The translations under genes were made by a program, and so were the position numbers. The notes below the pieces were generated by a model that saw nothing but the letters and a program-made list of their open reading frames with translations, ran no database searches and was not told the DNA's origin. DNA of 11,711 nucleotides from Patescibacteria group bacterium (GTDB lineage: Bacteria; Patescibacteriota; Minisyncoccia; Phycocordibacterales; SBAW01): the NCBI GenBank assembly GCA_028866155.1, contig JAGWIT010000029.1, positions 1-11,711 on the forward strand, read 5' to 3'. Each line of letters begins with the position of its first letter. The stretch's first letter is position 1. Shown here in pieces: positions 11,366-11,711 of this stretch.

Positions 11366-11711
11366 ATGTCATTAAAACTTTTATTCTCGCTCCTCGGGGC
11401 TGCCGCGCTGTTGGGTGCGGTCATTGGGTATGTGTTCCGCTGGCTCTTAGTGCTCGCGCGCAAGGGTTCGATCGAGCTTGAGGTCAAGCAGATAGTCCTT
11501 GATGCAAGAGAAAAAGCAGAAAAAATCACCGCCGAAGCGGAGAGCACCGCCAGGGAAAAACTCGCGCTTGCGGAGAGCGATCTCAAAGAAAAAGAAGAGA
11601 AGTTCACGCGCTCCGAGGACCGCCTGTTTAAGCGCGAAGAGTCGCTCGACCGCAAGCAGGCTGAGCTCGACAAAGAGATAGAAGGCGTCAAGGTCCGCAT
11701 TGAGGAGGTAC
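11366..11711 (+). CDS. rny: Ribonuclease Y, N-terminal part (runs off the right edge)
   Basis: RNase Y is the membrane-anchored endoribonuclease that starts mRNA decay in many bacteria lacking RNase E. The visible 115 residues show an N-terminal membrane segment (about 5-30, ending GYVFRWLLVLARK), then a long charged coiled coil. That coil carries the family pattern DAREKAEKITAEAES (46-60) and FKREESLDRKQAELDKEI (88-105), which matches the RLLQKEENLDRK-type stretch of known RNase Y. The KH and HD catalytic domains would lie beyond the edge. The frame is open to the last base. The ATG at 11366 places the membrane segment correctly. A hairpin immediately precedes the start, and no Shine-Dalgarno site is visible. 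Confidence 0.9.
   Translation, partial: MSLKLLFSLLGAAALLGAVIGYVFRWLLVLARKGSIELEVKQIVLDAREKAEKITAEAESTAREKLALAESDLKEKEEKFTRSEDRLFKREESLDRKQAELDKEIEGVKVRIEEV

Overview
The window looks like a piece of a reduced-genome bacterium of the Candidate Phyla Radiation (Patescibacteria, most like a Parcubacteria-type lineage). This is inferred from gene content and protein style, not from a marker gene. The signs are a ComEC whose competence core reads LSGYS instead of SGLH, a HIT protein ending its motif in HAHIW, a trigger factor with no prolyl-isomerase domain, a shortened phosphoglycerate kinase, nusA without rimP/infB beside it, very short intergenic gaps, and short palindromic repeats inside reading frames. 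The standard genetic code fits every gene.

Layout. Positions 1-3208 hold a minus-strand block, read right to left: recJ (ssDNA exonuclease), rnhA (RNase HI) and comEC (DNA-uptake channel, cut by the left edge). Two tandem perfect palindromes lie between recJ and rnhA. A plus-strand HIT-family gene (3231-3590) is divergent from recJ across 22 bp and overlaps pgk tail to tail. Positions 3579-7180 form a second minus-strand block, in transcription order: a 40-residue hypothetical protein with its own terminator, a divergent PilB/GspE-family ATPase, tpiA and pgk. Positions 7221-11711 form the plus-strand block: a structured nusA leader, nusA, ppa, a 56-residue single-membrane-segment protein, tig, clpP and the 5' part of rny (cut by the right edge).

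How the genes work together. tpiA and pgk are adjacent glycolytic genes. tig and clpP are the conserved protein folding/proteolysis pair; clpX is not next, and rny (mRNA decay initiation) follows. nusA (transcription) and rny bracket the RNA-metabolism side. comEC, recJ and a pilus-type ATPase in one neighbourhood fit DNA uptake and nucleotide salvage, but that link is inference.

The most interesting points are non-coding. (1) At least seven genes have a TATACT/TATAAT-like -10 box only 6-8 nt before the start codon and no Shine-Dalgarno site, which implies leaderless mRNAs. (2) One palindromic AGTATACT apparently serves as -10 box for both recJ and the HIT gene. (3) The nusA leader combines a strong ribosome binding site (one of the few in the window), a possible 20-codon leader peptide, competing hairpins, a consensus promoter and an intrinsic terminator: a candidate attenuator. 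(4) recJ contains two in-frame palindromic/repeat insertions, reminiscent of coding palindromic elements known from Rickettsia. No tRNA, rRNA, CRISPR array or insertion sequence was seen.
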